Source of the DNA: Cerrena zonata
Lineage: Eukaryota; Basidiomycota; Agaricomycetes; Polyporales; Cerrenaceae
Reading direction: 5' to 3'
DNA length: 64,000 bases
Assembly (NCBI GenBank): GCA_038087015.1
Contig: JASBNA010000043.1
Coordinates: forward strand, 186,001 to 250,000
Made by a program: the position numbers and the translations under genes. Under the pieces are notes generated by a model. The model was given only the letters and a program-made list of their open reading frames with translations. It did no database searches and was not told the origin of the DNA. Below are positions 8,990 to 19,608 of this stretch, in pieces. The first letter of the stretch is position 1, and each line of letters opens with the position of its first letter.

Positions 8990-11900
8990 TTATGAATTGT
9001 TTTGGGCCAAGTATAATTGTTTTTGTAATGAAGTAACTTGTTCCTTCAATTGATCTCTTTCTTGTTTCAAGATAAATAAGTCTGCTTCCAAGTCTTTTAT
9101 CTTCATATTGAAGTGAGCACTAGTTATACCATCAACTTCGTCATCATCCTCTTCACTTTTATTAAATTCAGGAACCACTTCAGGAATTGGAGATGATGAT
9201 TTGGAAAGTTTATCTTCACTAATAGAGGGAGGAGTAGCTCTGGAACTTATTCTTCTTGAAGCTTTCTTAAATAATTTCAATTCATTATTTTCTTTAATCA
9301 ATTTCTCAATCATATTTCTTTGACTATTTAATTCATCTTGAGTTAAATTAAGAGCTTTACTAGTATTATTAACTGATTGTAAAGCATCACGATAATTAAT
9401 TTCAAAAGTTTTCAAAGCTTGTAATTTTTGAGATAATTCATCTTGTAAAAGTTTAACTTCGGATTGAGAACCTTCTTGTTGTTCTTTTGAGATTCTTAAA
9501 ATTTCATTAACTTGTTGTTGTAATTTAAGAACCACTGGATTATCATTTGGATTTTCAAGATTTCTTGCTTCAGCCTCAGTAGGTTGAGTATAATTAGCAG
9601 GGTTAGAAGACCATAACCCAACCAAGTTTTCCAAATGAGAAGAAATATCCTTTTTAGATTTCTTACCAGTAGTAGTACCAGTGGCACCACTAGTAATAGA
9701 TCTATTACCTGCTTCATCAATAATTTGTTCATCATCAGAAAATTCCTCATCATTATGAATAGATTTATAATTTTCAAATTCTAAATTCAAATTTTCAAAT
9801 TTATATTTCCAATCATTAATTTCTTTTCTTAAAATTTGTTCATCTTTAACTTGTTGAGATAAATTATGGATTTTTTCCTCCTGAACTTTAATAATCTTTT
9901 GAAAATTAGATAAATCACCAATTTGATTATTCATAAAAGGTTCAAATTTATTAAATTTATCAGATAAACGAAGATTTTCTTGTTCCAAGTAAATCAATTT
10001 ATTATTGAGTTCCATTCTATCCAACTTATATTTTGTTAATTCAGTTATACCTTTTGTATCCGAAGGAGGTAAACTTTCAGACTCATTATCAACAGAAAGT
10101 GCTGAAGGCTCAATTGAATTTTTCAATTCTTGTAAGATAGATTCCTTTTCATTAAGAGAATTTTGTAAATCTCTAATTTGAGTAGATTGATCATTTTGTT
10201 TGAAAGCGTTATTTTCAATTTCCAAGCTATTAATTTTTTCAGTTGCATTTTGCATTTGAATCTTAGTGGTAGATTTCAATTCATTTAATTCATTAGTTAA
10301 TTCGCTAATGATTTTTTTAACTTTAGCATCTTCAGCAGAACGATCTCTTTGAGCGCCGTTTAAAGCACCCAATAAACCTCTTTTTTGAACTGGTTCAACC
10401 GGTTGAGCTGGTTCAAGTGGCTCGATTGGTTCAATTGGAGTTGGTTCAATTGTTGGGGATTTTTCCACTATTGGGGTTGAATCTTTCAAATTTTCAGTTG
10501 AATCTGCATAATTATAATTATCTAATAAGGAAGCATGGCCATTTGAATTTTCTGAATTTATAGCGGAACCAGGGGAGATTTGATTTAAATCAGCTGAAGG
10601 AGGTAATAAATTTTTACTATGAAGATCCGTATCATTAGTTAAATCTTTTTCACTCATGTTAGTCGATGAAGGAACATCAACATCCACAAAGGAAACGTCT
10701 CTTGGTTCTTTGAAACCACCTCTACCAGGAGAACCGGTTGGAGTTCTAAAATCTTCTGGGCCAGCAGAGAAGGATCTAGCATGGCGTTGGAGAGATTGTT
10801 TATTGAGATCTTGTATTGAGGCAGAAGGAGATTCTGGTCTTTTTGGAGCCGAAGAAGCGGCGATTTTTTTCTTATTTGGAGAAGCAATTAAGGACAGGTC
10901 AAGAAATTGATTAATTGTATTTAAATCAAGAGCGTATAGCATTGTGCCTAATTCTTCCCCGTTATAAAACTCATAAGTTGATAAATCTTGAGGGTCAGAA
11001 TTTGAAAAATAATCATTTTTATCACCACCCATAATGATAATTTGATTAAAGTTAGGTAAGAAAGTCATGGAATGACCACATCTTGGACCTGGTCCATTGG
11101 AAATATCTCTGGATAATTTTGACCAAACCAAGGTATGTAAGTTCAAAACGTATAAAGCATCGTAAATAAGACCATGGAAATCATTCCCCCCGTAGATAAA
11201 CAATTGATCATTAATGATACAGGAAGAATGTTCATTAACTGGAGGAGGAATATTACCCGAGGTGGGTAATTGCGACCATTTATTAATCAATGCGTCAAAG
11301 CACCATAAGTCATTTGAAACTTTTTCGTTATTATAAATCCCACCAAAGATATAAATTTTATTTTTGTATATTGACATTGAATGGTTTGCAATTGGAGGAG
11401 GTTTAAAATTATTCATTGGATCGATTAATTCCCATTTTGCCTTTGAACTTTTGAAAGTATTTAATTCAAAATAGTATAAATCATTGAATACTTCCAGTTC
11501 TAATTGACCCCCAAATAAGTATAATCTCGACAGAGTTGAATTTAACGAAATAACTCCAATAGTATGTCCATATCTACCGTTTGGTTTATTCAAAATATGG
11601 GATGGAATAGTGTACTTATTATTATTGATATTGAACAAATAGAAATTATTATCAGGATACCCATTAAAATCAGTATCAACGGTATCACCACCATAAATAA
11701 TATAAGCATTACCACATAAAACCGACGAATGTCCAACTCTAGCTGGAGGATTGTTATTATTAGCTACTTCAATGTTCTTAGCCACGAATACATCATCTTT
11801 AGGAGCCAACTTCCAAGTATCTCCAAAAACTGATCCTTCCTTCAATCCTCCCATTAAAAAAATTTCATTTTTATCAGAAGAAATCGCTGATGCGGTATGT

Positions 11901-12217
11901 CTATAACGAGGAAAGGGTGAATCGTATAGTTTGATTCGTTTCCATGGACTCATTACATCCAGTCCAGTTGGAACTGACTGTCCCATCTGTTCTGATAACA
12001 CCGGCTCTTGTGATATCTCTGGTACCGGCTCTGGTAAAGGCTCTTGCTCCTCTGGCACCAGCGATACTTCTGGTCTTTCAGGGAGAGGCTGACTCTCTTT
12101 ATATCCTTGATACATCGAATTAGGACGATCTTCTATATGATCCTGCTCTGAACTAGTCATGGAGGTCTCAGAATCATCCACCTTCTTTTTACTTTTACCA
12201 AACTTAAAACGAGCCAT
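8990..12217 (-). CDS. KEL1: Kelch-repeat and coiled-coil cell-polarity protein
   Basis: Kel1-type protein of 1075 residues. Known members act at sites of polarised growth, in cell fusion and in mitotic-exit control. A short basic start (MARFKFGKSKKK) precedes about six kelch repeats at residues 104-400, each with a Gly-Gly turn (FLMGGL, IYGGD, YLFGGQ, IFGGI, IYGGN, IMGGD). A Pro/Ser-rich linker leads to a long coiled coil from about 640 to the end. The 27-residue extension to an upstream ATG (12295) is hydrophobic and less likely to be used. Two kelch proteins, KEL1 and KEL2, exist in Saccharomyces; the symbol here means the single family member seen. Confidence 0.85.
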   Translation of the reverse strand: MARFKFGKSKKKVDDSETSMTSSEQDHIEDRPNSMYQGYKESQPLPERPEVSLVPEEQEPLPEPVPEISQEPVLSEQMGQSVPTGLDVMSPWKRIKLYDSPFPRYRHTASAISSDKNEIFLMGGLKEGSVFGDTWKLAPKDDVFVAKNIEVANNNNPPARVGHSSVLCGNAYIIYGGDTVDTDFNGYPDNNFYLFNINNNKYTIPSHILNKPNGRYGHTIGVISLNSTLSRLYLFGGQLELEVFNDLYYFELNTFKSSKAKWELIDPMNNFKPPPIANHSMSIYKNKIYIFGGIYNNEKVSNDLWCFDALINKWSQLPTSGNIPPPVNEHSSCIINDQLFIYGGNDFHGLIYDALYVLNLHTLVWSKLSRDISNGPGPRCGHSMTFLPNFNQIIIMGGDKNDYFSNSDPQDLSTYEFYNGEELGTMLYALDLNTINQFLDLSLIASPNKKKIAASSAPKRPESPSASIQDLNKQSLQRHARSFSAGPEDFRTPTGSPGRGGFKEPRDVSFVDVDVPSSTNMSEKDLTNDTDLHSKNLLPPSADLNQISPGSAINSENSNGHASLLDNYNYADSTENLKDSTPIVEKSPTIEPTPIEPIEPLEPAQPVEPVQKRGLLGALNGAQRDRSAEDAKVKKIISELTNELNELKSTTKIQMQNATEKINSLEIENNAFKQNDQSTQIRDLQNSLNEKESILQELKNSIEPSALSVDNESESLPPSDTKGITELTKYKLDRMELNNKLIYLEQENLRLSDKFNKFEPFMNNQIGDLSNFQKIIKVQEEKIHNLSQQVKDEQILRKEINDWKYKFENLNLEFENYKSIHNDEEFSDDEQIIDEAGNRSITSGATGTTTGKKSKKDISSHLENLVGLWSSNPANYTQPTEAEARNLENPNDNPVVLKLQQQVNEILRISKEQQEGSQSEVKLLQDELSQKLQALKTFEINYRDALQSVNNTSKALNLTQDELNSQRNMIEKLIKENNELKLFKKASRRISSRATPPSISEDKLSKSSSPIPEVVPEFNKSEEDDDEVDGITSAHFNMKIKDLEADLFILKQERDQLKEQVTSLQKQLYLAQNNS

Positions 12218-12554
12218 TGGACTTAAATGAAGAAGAAATGGTGTAGGAAAACACCAAACAAAAAAAATTACCCAATTTGAATAACGTCCTAACAAACAAA
12301 TACAAAGTCAAGTCAATATCTTTTTTAGGGAATTATCACGAGCCAGTGGTCAAAGTGGAGAATCCATGTGATCAGACGACTGCAAATCAGTCCCAGACTC
12401 TGCTACTACGCTACGGGCATGGTATGCCAGTCTTACCATGGTATGCTACTGGGGTGCGAGACTGGGGTGGTCGCATCGAGTAGTGAGCACTCTACTTGTC
12501 TATGCGAAGCATAAACTGGTTGATTGTGGGTATAGTGAGTATTGTTAGTAAGCC

Positions 12555-12810
12555 ATCGTTGGATAGTTGTTTGGATAGTTGTTTGTATAGTTGGTACAGC
12601 TTATAGTTGTTTGTATAGTTGTTTGTATAGTTGTTTATATAGTTGATGGTATAGTTGTTTGTATAGTTGATGGTATAGTTGTTTGTATAATTGATGGTAT
12701 AGTTGATGGTATATTTAATGGTATATTTAATGTGGATGGTATATTTTATGTGGATGGTATATTTAATGGTATAGTTGATGTATGGTATGTATGGTTGATG
12801 TATTGATGTA
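12555..12810. repeat. Degenerate tandem repeat of TATAGTTG units
   Basis: Roughly twenty imperfect copies of an 11-12 bp unit alternating between TATAGTTGTTTG and TATAGTTGATGG, drifting to GGTATATTTAATG near the right end. This is a minisatellite-like block in the shared upstream region of KEL1 and VPS53. Both strands stay open because the unit lacks stops, but the translations are monotonous and not real genes. Confidence 0.8.
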
Positions 12811-13224
12811 TGGTTGATAGCCATACCAACTACCTATTTAGTTGTATGGCTGGTAAGTAAACTGTCTATCATCTATTAACAGTATACTATAACTAGTAAA
12901 CCAATCCTACAACTAGAAGAACTCCGTATAATTAGTCACAGTACATACTTCCCTACTCGGAAAACTCTAGGCTAATACCAGGGTATCAGTATACATGGGG
13001 GTATTGTACGATGCAATACTAAAGTTACTGAAGCATAAAAGAGCCTCTCAAACCATACAACTCAAATGATTAAACTTTCTATTTCTTAACAACTCCTCTT
13101 TCACCAGTTCTTCCTTGAGCCGTTTCCTTCTTTGAGTAAATGCCATTCTCTTATCAGCTTTCTTCTATGCTGCTCTGAGTAAGGCATTCTTCTTGTAGGG
13201 TCTCTTCTTGCAGGATCACTTCTT

Positions 13225-13300
13225 ACACAATTCTTATACAATTCTTAAAAAACTTCTTATACAATTCTTGAAGAACTTCTTATAGAACTTCTTATAGGCC
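13225..13300. repeat. Short repeats of CTTCTTATA and CAATTCTTA
   Basis: An irregular run in which ACTTCTTATA and CAATTCTT alternate five or six times. It is in the same intergenic region as the larger block to its left but has a different unit. Confidence 0.55.
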
Positions 13301-13638
13301 ACTGCTACTTCCGGTAATCTATTTAAACTTTTTTCCGCTTGTCTACTTTCTTAGCAGACTATTCATTGGCCTTTCTTGCTTAAACTTTCACTGTTTAAAA
13401 TTCATTGCTTAGGTTTCCATTGATTTGAGCTGGTTTTCAGCCATTTCAATGCTGCTCTGAACAGAACGAAATTCTACAGTATCACTACATTAGACTACAT
13501 ATACTCGTGTCATTAGTAGAATATGGCATTATCATTAGATCGTAGTTGTAGTTGCAGCAGTAGTAGTAGTGTAGCAGTATTGAAAATTCATTAGTACGCG
13601 AAAAACGACCACGATTATCAACTCTCTCTTTAGCCAAT

Positions 13639-16094
13639 ATGGCTTCGTATAACCCCAATGATCTATTAAATCAGATCTTCAACTCTCCAGAAACATTGAA
13701 TGAGATCCCGCAGTTGCTTAATCATACTCATCAATATAAAACCCAGTTGAATAGAGAATTAACCAAACAAATATCGCAGTATCAACATCCATCCCAATTA
13801 AATAATGATATTCTTGAATTGATAACTACTTTGAAGAGTACCAAGTCCAAGGCTGCTTCTACTCAGTCGAACATTATAGTCATGACCCAATCGATTCAGT
13901 GTTTGGACCAATATAAGAAGAATTTAGTACTTTCAATGAAAATATTGAAAAGACTACAAATGTTAATTATATCAAATAATAAGTTAGACGGTGTGATTCA
14001 AACCCATAATTATAAAGAGATTCTATCATACTTCAGTGTTGTTAAAGAACTTGATGAATTACTTCAAACCATATAAGTCAATCAATGAGATTAATCAATT
14101 AAATCTAATAATTAACAAGACTCAAAATAAATTAATTGATGATATTTTCATTGATTTTGAAGACTCTTTTACTAATAATTTCACTAATAATCAATTAGTT
14201 TATGGGTGTGAGATTTTAGAGTTGATTGATTCAAAATATAAAGATAAATTATTGAATTGGTTTTATAATTATCAATTAAAAGAAATCAAATCAATTTTTA
14301 ATAACTTGGATGAAGCTGGAAATTTAGAAAATTTGAACAGGAGATACATTTACTTTAATAATGTTCTTTCCAATATTCAAAATAATTACCTATCGATATT
14401 TCCTTCAAATTGGTTAATTGATTTAGAATTATCAAAACTTTTCTGTAAAATTACTAAACAAGATTTGATTAATCAATTATCAAATTCAAGCCAAATCGAT
14501 TCTTCTTTATTATTAACTTCTTTAACTAAAACTTTGGATTTTGAAAATAAGTTAAATGATATTTTCAAAACAAATGATTTTGATAAAATAATTTCTAAAT
14601 CTTTTGAACCTTATTTAATCATTTGGGTTAATGAACAAGATAAGTTCTTGAGTAATAAATTTATTGACTTTTTCCAAATTTCTAAAATTCCTCAAGAATA
14701 TATCGATATTGACAATTTGAATGACTTCTTAACGATTCTTAAAGTTAATAATATTCCAAATATTGCTAATTCTTCAATTGAATTATTTAAAATTTTCCAT
14801 AAAATTTTAACTCAAATTATTAAATTAACTAATGGTGAAGTTTTAATTGATGTTTCAAAAGTTTTCATTAAATATTTATATGAATATTACTTAAAGCATC
14901 TTTTACCCATTATAAATCAATCAATTCATCCAAATCAAAATTCATTACCTTCTAATAGCCCCTCCGATAATATTGAATCAATCAAATATTTAACAATGGT
15001 TCTTAACACTGCTGATTATATCATTAATAATATCAATGATTTACAAGATAAATTTAAAAATTTAATTAATGAAGATTATAAAGATAAATTTCCTTTGAAT
15101 TATGTCATGATTGGTATTTTGAGTTAATAAATAAATCGATTATTTGTCTATTAAATAAAATATCTGATGACTTGAAATTTCCTTGGAGACAATTTGAAAA
15201 TAATAATTGGAATAATATGGATTCTGTTAATGATGTTTCAACTTATATGATTGATTTTAAAGCTTGTTTAAATAATAATATTAAGTTAATCTTACCCCTT
15301 ATTATTAGAGATGGTTATATTAGAAATTTTTGTGATAAATTAATTGAAAATATAATTTATTCTTTTATGAATCATTTAAAACTAATAAAACCTCTTTCAA
15401 TATTGAATATTGAACAAATTTTATTTGATCTTTCAAATTTGAAGGATTACTTATTAATTATCCCTCTTTATTCAAATCCTAATTATGATGAACTGAAAAA
15501 TTCAAATGAAGATATTTCAAAATTATACACTCGTTTGGTTAATAACCAATTTAAAAAAATTGAAACTCTCTTAAAATTACTCTTAACTCCAACTTTACCA
15601 GTTGATAATTTGATAGAAAACTACTTTCAATTGATCGGTGATAAATCAGTGGCTAATTTCAATAAAATCTTGAATTTAAAAGATATTGATTCTAATCAAA
15701 AGGCAAAATACATTGATAATTTCAACTTACAGTTAACTCTTTCAAATGACTTACTAGATGAGTCTCCTATATTATCAAATCTAGATGATAATTCATCAAA
15801 CCTTACAAATAATTCAGAAGATTATCAATCTCAAAGTATACACCCTCAATCCCAACCTTTACCTCAACAACCTGATATAAAGACCTACTCAGTTCAAAGT
15901 CCCCCGAACCAAGCTTACCAGAGTTCTTGAAAAGCAAAAGCCCAAGGATTCTATCAAATAATTCCTTGAAAATAAACAACTTTGAAAAAAATTTAAGAGA
16001 ATTTGCTCTCAATGGTGAAAACCAAGTCAATAAATTTAACGAAAACTTTAAAAACTTCGGTAAGCTTTTCAGAAAAGATAACAATAATGAGTAA
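13639..16094 (+). CDS. VPS53: GARP tethering complex subunit Vps53, three frameshifts
   Basis: Subunit of the GARP complex, which tethers endosome-derived vesicles at the trans-Golgi. Four frames tile one protein of about 815 residues. Residues 1-145 (13639 to about 14073) carry the Vps53 N-terminal signature (TQSNIIVMTQSIQCLDQYKKN). An extra base near 14073 shifts to the second frame (YKSINEINQLNLIINK), which runs to about 15120. A missing base there leads to the third frame (LINKSIICLLNKISDDLKFPW), and a missing base in the C-run near 15901-15905 leads to the last frame (PEPSLPEFLKSKSPRIL), ending at 16094 with FNENFKNFGKLFRKD, a typical Vps53 C-terminus. Each junction restores family sequence with one base, so error is more likely than decay. 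Its partner VPS52 lies 21 kb away. Confidence 0.88.
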
Positions 16095-16244
16095 TAACCT
16101 TTAGATCTTCTTTCATTACTTAATAGATAATTATTTGGCTATAGTACTTTTATAGTAGTAGTTTTTTGTAAGTGCAAAAAAGAACGAAAAAAAGAAACAG
16201 ACGGAAATAAAAAGATCTTTACTAAACATCTTTCTTAAGCCATA

Positions 16245-16991
16245 ATGACAAAATTAGTTAAAATATGTGGGTTGAAGACCCAAGAAGCTGCCGATAAGGC
16301 AATAGAATCCAAAGCAGATCTTCTAGGTGTGATCTTGGTTCCTGGTAGAGCAAGATCGATCGATCATGAAGTTGGCAAAACTATTTCCAAGAGAGTTAAA
16401 TTAGAAAGAAGCAAATCCAAATTCCAAACCAGTAAAGAACTTATGGAGCATGTTCAAGAATTGAAGTTAAAAGATCACAATGAATATTTCATTAAAATAC
16501 GTGATTTGATCATAGAAAATGGTCCATTCTTAGTTGGTGTATTCAGAAATCAATCTATTGAAGATGTTTTCAAGATAGCCCAAGAATTGGATGTTGATTT
16601 TATCCAACTACACGGTAACGAGATTTTGGAACATTACCATAAATATAATCAAGATAAATTTAATGGGAAGTTTGGTATAATCAAGAGATATGTCATACCC
16701 AAAGATATTGAACTAATGTCCCAGACGTTTTCGAATATGAATAATGGATTAGCATTAGCATTATTAGATTCGGAATTAGGAGGAGAAGGGAAAACCATAG
16801 ATTGGAGTTATTTGAATAAAATGGATGGGCAATTCATTTTAGCAGGAGGATTAAATCCGGATAACTTGGCAGATACTAATCAGTATGCTAATATTATAGG
16901 ATTTGATGTGAGTGGAGGAGTGGAAAAGGAGAATGGAGAGAAAGATTTGAACTTGATTGATAGATTTATTACAAATGGTAAAAAATTATAA
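16245..16991 (+). CDS. TRP1: Phosphoribosylanthranilate isomerase
   Basis: Third enzymatic step of tryptophan synthesis: isomerises N-(5'-phosphoribosyl)anthranilate to the carboxyphenylamino-deoxyribulose phosphate. The 248-residue product is a complete single-domain TIM barrel with the family motifs KICGLKT at the start (catalytic Cys), VGVFRNQ, FIQLHGNE (catalytic Asp region), and ILAGGLNPDNL with GFDVSGGVE at the phosphate site. Length fits fungal Trp1 (about 220-250), with a modest insert at about 48-75. Lies 150 bp after VPS53 and is convergent with CCT8. Confidence 0.95.
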   Translation: MTKLVKICGLKTQEAADKAIESKADLLGVILVPGRARSIDHEVGKTISKRVKLERSKSKFQTSKELMEHVQELKLKDHNEYFIKIRDLIIENGPFLVGVFRNQSIEDVFKIAQELDVDFIQLHGNEILEHYHKYNQDKFNGKFGIIKRYVIPKDIELMSQTFSNMNNGLALALLDSELGGEGKTIDWSYLNKMDGQFILAGGLNPDNLADTNQYANIIGFDVSGGVEKENGEKDLNLIDRFITNGKKL

Positions 16992-17092
16992 ATGAATATG
17001 GATATTAATAATATATAAAAAAACATATATATATATAAGTATATATACACGATAAAGAAGAGAAAAACCAATATACAAGATTATGCTTAAAA

Positions 17093-18760
17093 TTAATCAG
17101 CTTGATCCCAATTACCAGGTCTTGGTTGTTTTGGCATTTGAGGACCACCAGCTCTTTTAGCCATGATGATTTGATCAATTGATAAGATGGTGTTAGTAGC
17201 TTCGGTAGCAAAATCAATAGCAGATTGTTTAGCAGATAATAAATCATATATACCATTTTGTTCAATATTCAATAAGCCATTTTCAGTATCGTTATCGATA
17301 TCAATACCAACATTAAGACCTGAATTATCTTCAGCTGAATGAGCAGCATATAATTTACTTAATAATTCTGAAGAATCCAAACCAGAAGTTTCAGCCAAAG
17401 TTCTTGGAATAACTTCAAAAGCTTTAGCATAATTTTTAATTGCTAATTGCAATAAACCAGGAGTTTGTTCACCATATTTAGTAATTAATTTAACTAATTC
17501 GATTTCAACTGCACCTGCACCAGGTAATAAACGATTATCTTTTAATAAACCTTTAATAGCATTAACACCATCGTCAATAGCTCTTTCGACATCGTCCAAG
17601 GCATTTTGAGTAGCACCTCTAATAATGATAGTAGAAGTTCTTGATATGGAATCATTCAGTTGTTTAAAGATAGTAACACGATCACCACCGATTTCTTTAG
17701 TTTCAATGACATCAATTTCACCCATTTCATCAGGCATTGGAGCACCTAATCTTGGTAAAGGAGTAGAACCACAAACTTGACAAATTCTTCTTAAATCGAA
17801 TTTAGAAGGAACCTTTAAAACCAAGATATTATATTTATTAAAATAATGTAAAGCTAATTCACCAATTGTAGAACCAGCAATAACAACTTTAACACCAGAA
17901 TCACTAATTTCTTTACACATAATATCTAATTGTTGTTCTTCACCTTTTGAAAATTCTAACATTTCTTTAGCATCATGTAATAAGACTGTACCTTTAGTTT
18001 CAGTTGTTGAAATATCAATTGGACAAGTGAAAGCAACGACTTTTGATTTCCCATTGATATTTTTAATATGTCCTTCAGGTTCTCTTGGGAAAACCATACC
18101 TTTGATAACTTCTGATTGCGATAAAGAAGCACCCATAATTTTAACAACTCTAACTGAGTCAACATTAAAATTATTTGGATTTTTTGGATTTATAATAATT
18201 TTGAAAGCTTCAATTACTAATTTTGAAATCAAATCTTCTAAACCGTATTGCTTAGCAGCAATAACTGGTTTAATAACTTTTAATAATTCATCTGAATCAG
18301 TGATTGATTTAACTTGTTCAATAACTAAATCATTTAAATTTTTCTGAAGGAAAGCATTGGCCAATTTGAAACCTTGAATGATTTCTGGAATACTCAAACC
18401 CAAATTAATCAATTTTTCACTAATATTTAAGAATTCTCCCGCTAATATAATAACCATATTTGTATTATCACCCATTTCAAATTCTTGTTGTTGAGATGCC
18501 ATAATCAAAATTTTAACGGCTGGATGGACAATTTCCAATTCATTCAACATGGTGGCTGCATCATTGGTAATGAAGATCTTTCCTAAATGATTAACAATGA
18601 TCTTATTACGACCACTTGGCCCCATTGATGTTAATAAAATTTTGGAAATTTCTCTAACGGCTTCAATATTACGGATCACAGCCCCGTCTGCATTGGAATG
18701 GGACTGGTACCCTTGCTTGAACAACCCGGCATTGGGTGCAGATGGTAACTTCAATGACAT
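17093..18760 (-). CDS. CCT8: Chaperonin CCT/TRiC theta subunit
   Basis: One of eight subunits of the cytosolic chaperonin that folds actin and tubulin. The 555-residue product begins MSLKLPSAPNAGLFKQGY, the characteristic theta start. It has the group II ATP-binding motifs TSMGPSGRNK and NDAATML, the MGDNTN loop, the GGDRVTIFKQ and RGATQNALDDVERAIDDG segments, GAGAVEIEL, and the C-terminus KRAGGPQMPKQPRPGNWDQ, also typical of theta. Intact, with a single ATG start at 18760. Confidence 0.96.
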   Translation of the reverse strand: MSLKLPSAPNAGLFKQGYQSHSNADGAVIRNIEAVREISKILLTSMGPSGRNKIIVNHLGKIFITNDAATMLNELEIVHPAVKILIMASQQQEFEMGDNTNMVIILAGEFLNISEKLINLGLSIPEIIQGFKLANAFLQKNLNDLVIEQVKSITDSDELLKVIKPVIAAKQYGLEDLISKLVIEAFKIIINPKNPNNFNVDSVRVVKIMGASLSQSEVIKGMVFPREPEGHIKNINGKSKVVAFTCPIDISTTETKGTVLLHDAKEMLEFSKGEEQQLDIMCKEISDSGVKVVIAGSTIGELALHYFNKYNILVLKVPSKFDLRRICQVCGSTPLPRLGAPMPDEMGEIDVIETKEIGGDRVTIFKQLNDSISRTSTIIIRGATQNALDDVERAIDDGVNAIKGLLKDNRLLPGAGAVEIELVKLITKYGEQTPGLLQLAIKNYAKAFEVIPRTLAETSGLDSSELLSKLYAAHSAEDNSGLNVGIDIDNDTENGLLNIEQNGIYDLLSAKQSAIDFATEATNTILSIDQIIMAKRAGGPQMPKQPRPGNWDQAD

Positions 18761-19608
18761 ACTAAAGCTTATTCAATAAACCTCTGTGAATAACCTCCAA
18801 GTATCAAGCTGTGCTTATGGATCAATCGCGTCGAAAGGAAAAATTTGATGGCGAGCGAAAAAAAGACGGCCACGCGACACGACCTTCTTCTATGATTGCA
18901 AAAATTTTCCTGCCAAACTACTACTACTAAACGAGTAGAACAGACGATGGGTGATGCTTAAAGAGCTCTGAGCTTGTCTTTACCTTGGGCATAGACTTGA
19001 TCCTCGAGATTCGTTTTCAAGAAAAAGTAGAAGACTAGAAAAAGACGATAATTGGGAAACAAAAAAAAAATGAAATGAAGCGTAAAACCAAGAAAAGGAA
19101 AGAGTATCAAGACAAACGATTCAGGGGATAAAGATAGAAGCCAAGCCCAACCACACTGTAGAGACAAGCGATTACCAAATCACCAAGTGCCCTTGAAGAC
19201 CTACTTAGATAGGCAAGGCTCGTGCAGCGAGGCAGACATGAAATACGCCTGAAAACCTTCAGTGCGATGAACGAACTGATGATGACATGGCCATGACAGC
19301 AAGTTCAACGCTTGTAGCTATTTCCAGCAGGAGGTAACAAAGAGAAAGTTTAAATAAGTATAACCCCGGGAGATTTACGATGGCACAATCGGATCTGATC
19401 TTAGATCATTGACAGTACGTCAACCATAGTGCAGTTTGGCTAACGTCATTCTCCATGCTTGCAAAGGTACTCAATCGGAGAATCAAAGACTAATTCCATA
19501 ATGGTTGTGAAAAATATGGGCTACGCTAGTGGGAATGAATATCCGTCAATACATTAATACACAAGATCTATAAGAGAAAGTCAGTCAGCTAATGAGTCAA
19601 GAGAGAAA
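18761..19608. other. Intergenic region CCT8 promoter / SKO1 3' side
   Basis: About 850 bp between two genes on the minus strand. It is more GC-balanced than other gaps. A 69-codon open frame at 18958-19167 (minus) is hydrophobic and unsupported. I looked for tRNA B-box and box C/D patterns; a TGATGA occurs near 19274 but without a convincing partner box. Nothing definite. Confidence 0.5.

Larger units (their letters stand above)
12218..13638. other. Intergenic region KEL1/VPS53
   Basis: About 1.4 kb between two divergent genes, unusually long for this window. It holds a dense tandem-repeat block (12555-12810) and a second run of CTTCTTATA/CAATTCTTA-type repeats (about 13225-13300). The open frames over the first block (110 codons minus, 71 codons plus) translate only the repeat. 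I see no tRNA or known RNA gene. Confidence 0.6.

Noticed and set aside
12492..12824. 110-codon open frame of NYT repeats
   Set aside because: Simply translates the TATAGTTG tandem repeat.
19268..19290. Box C-like TGATGA suggesting a snoRNA
   Set aside because: No terminal stem and no well-placed D box could be found.
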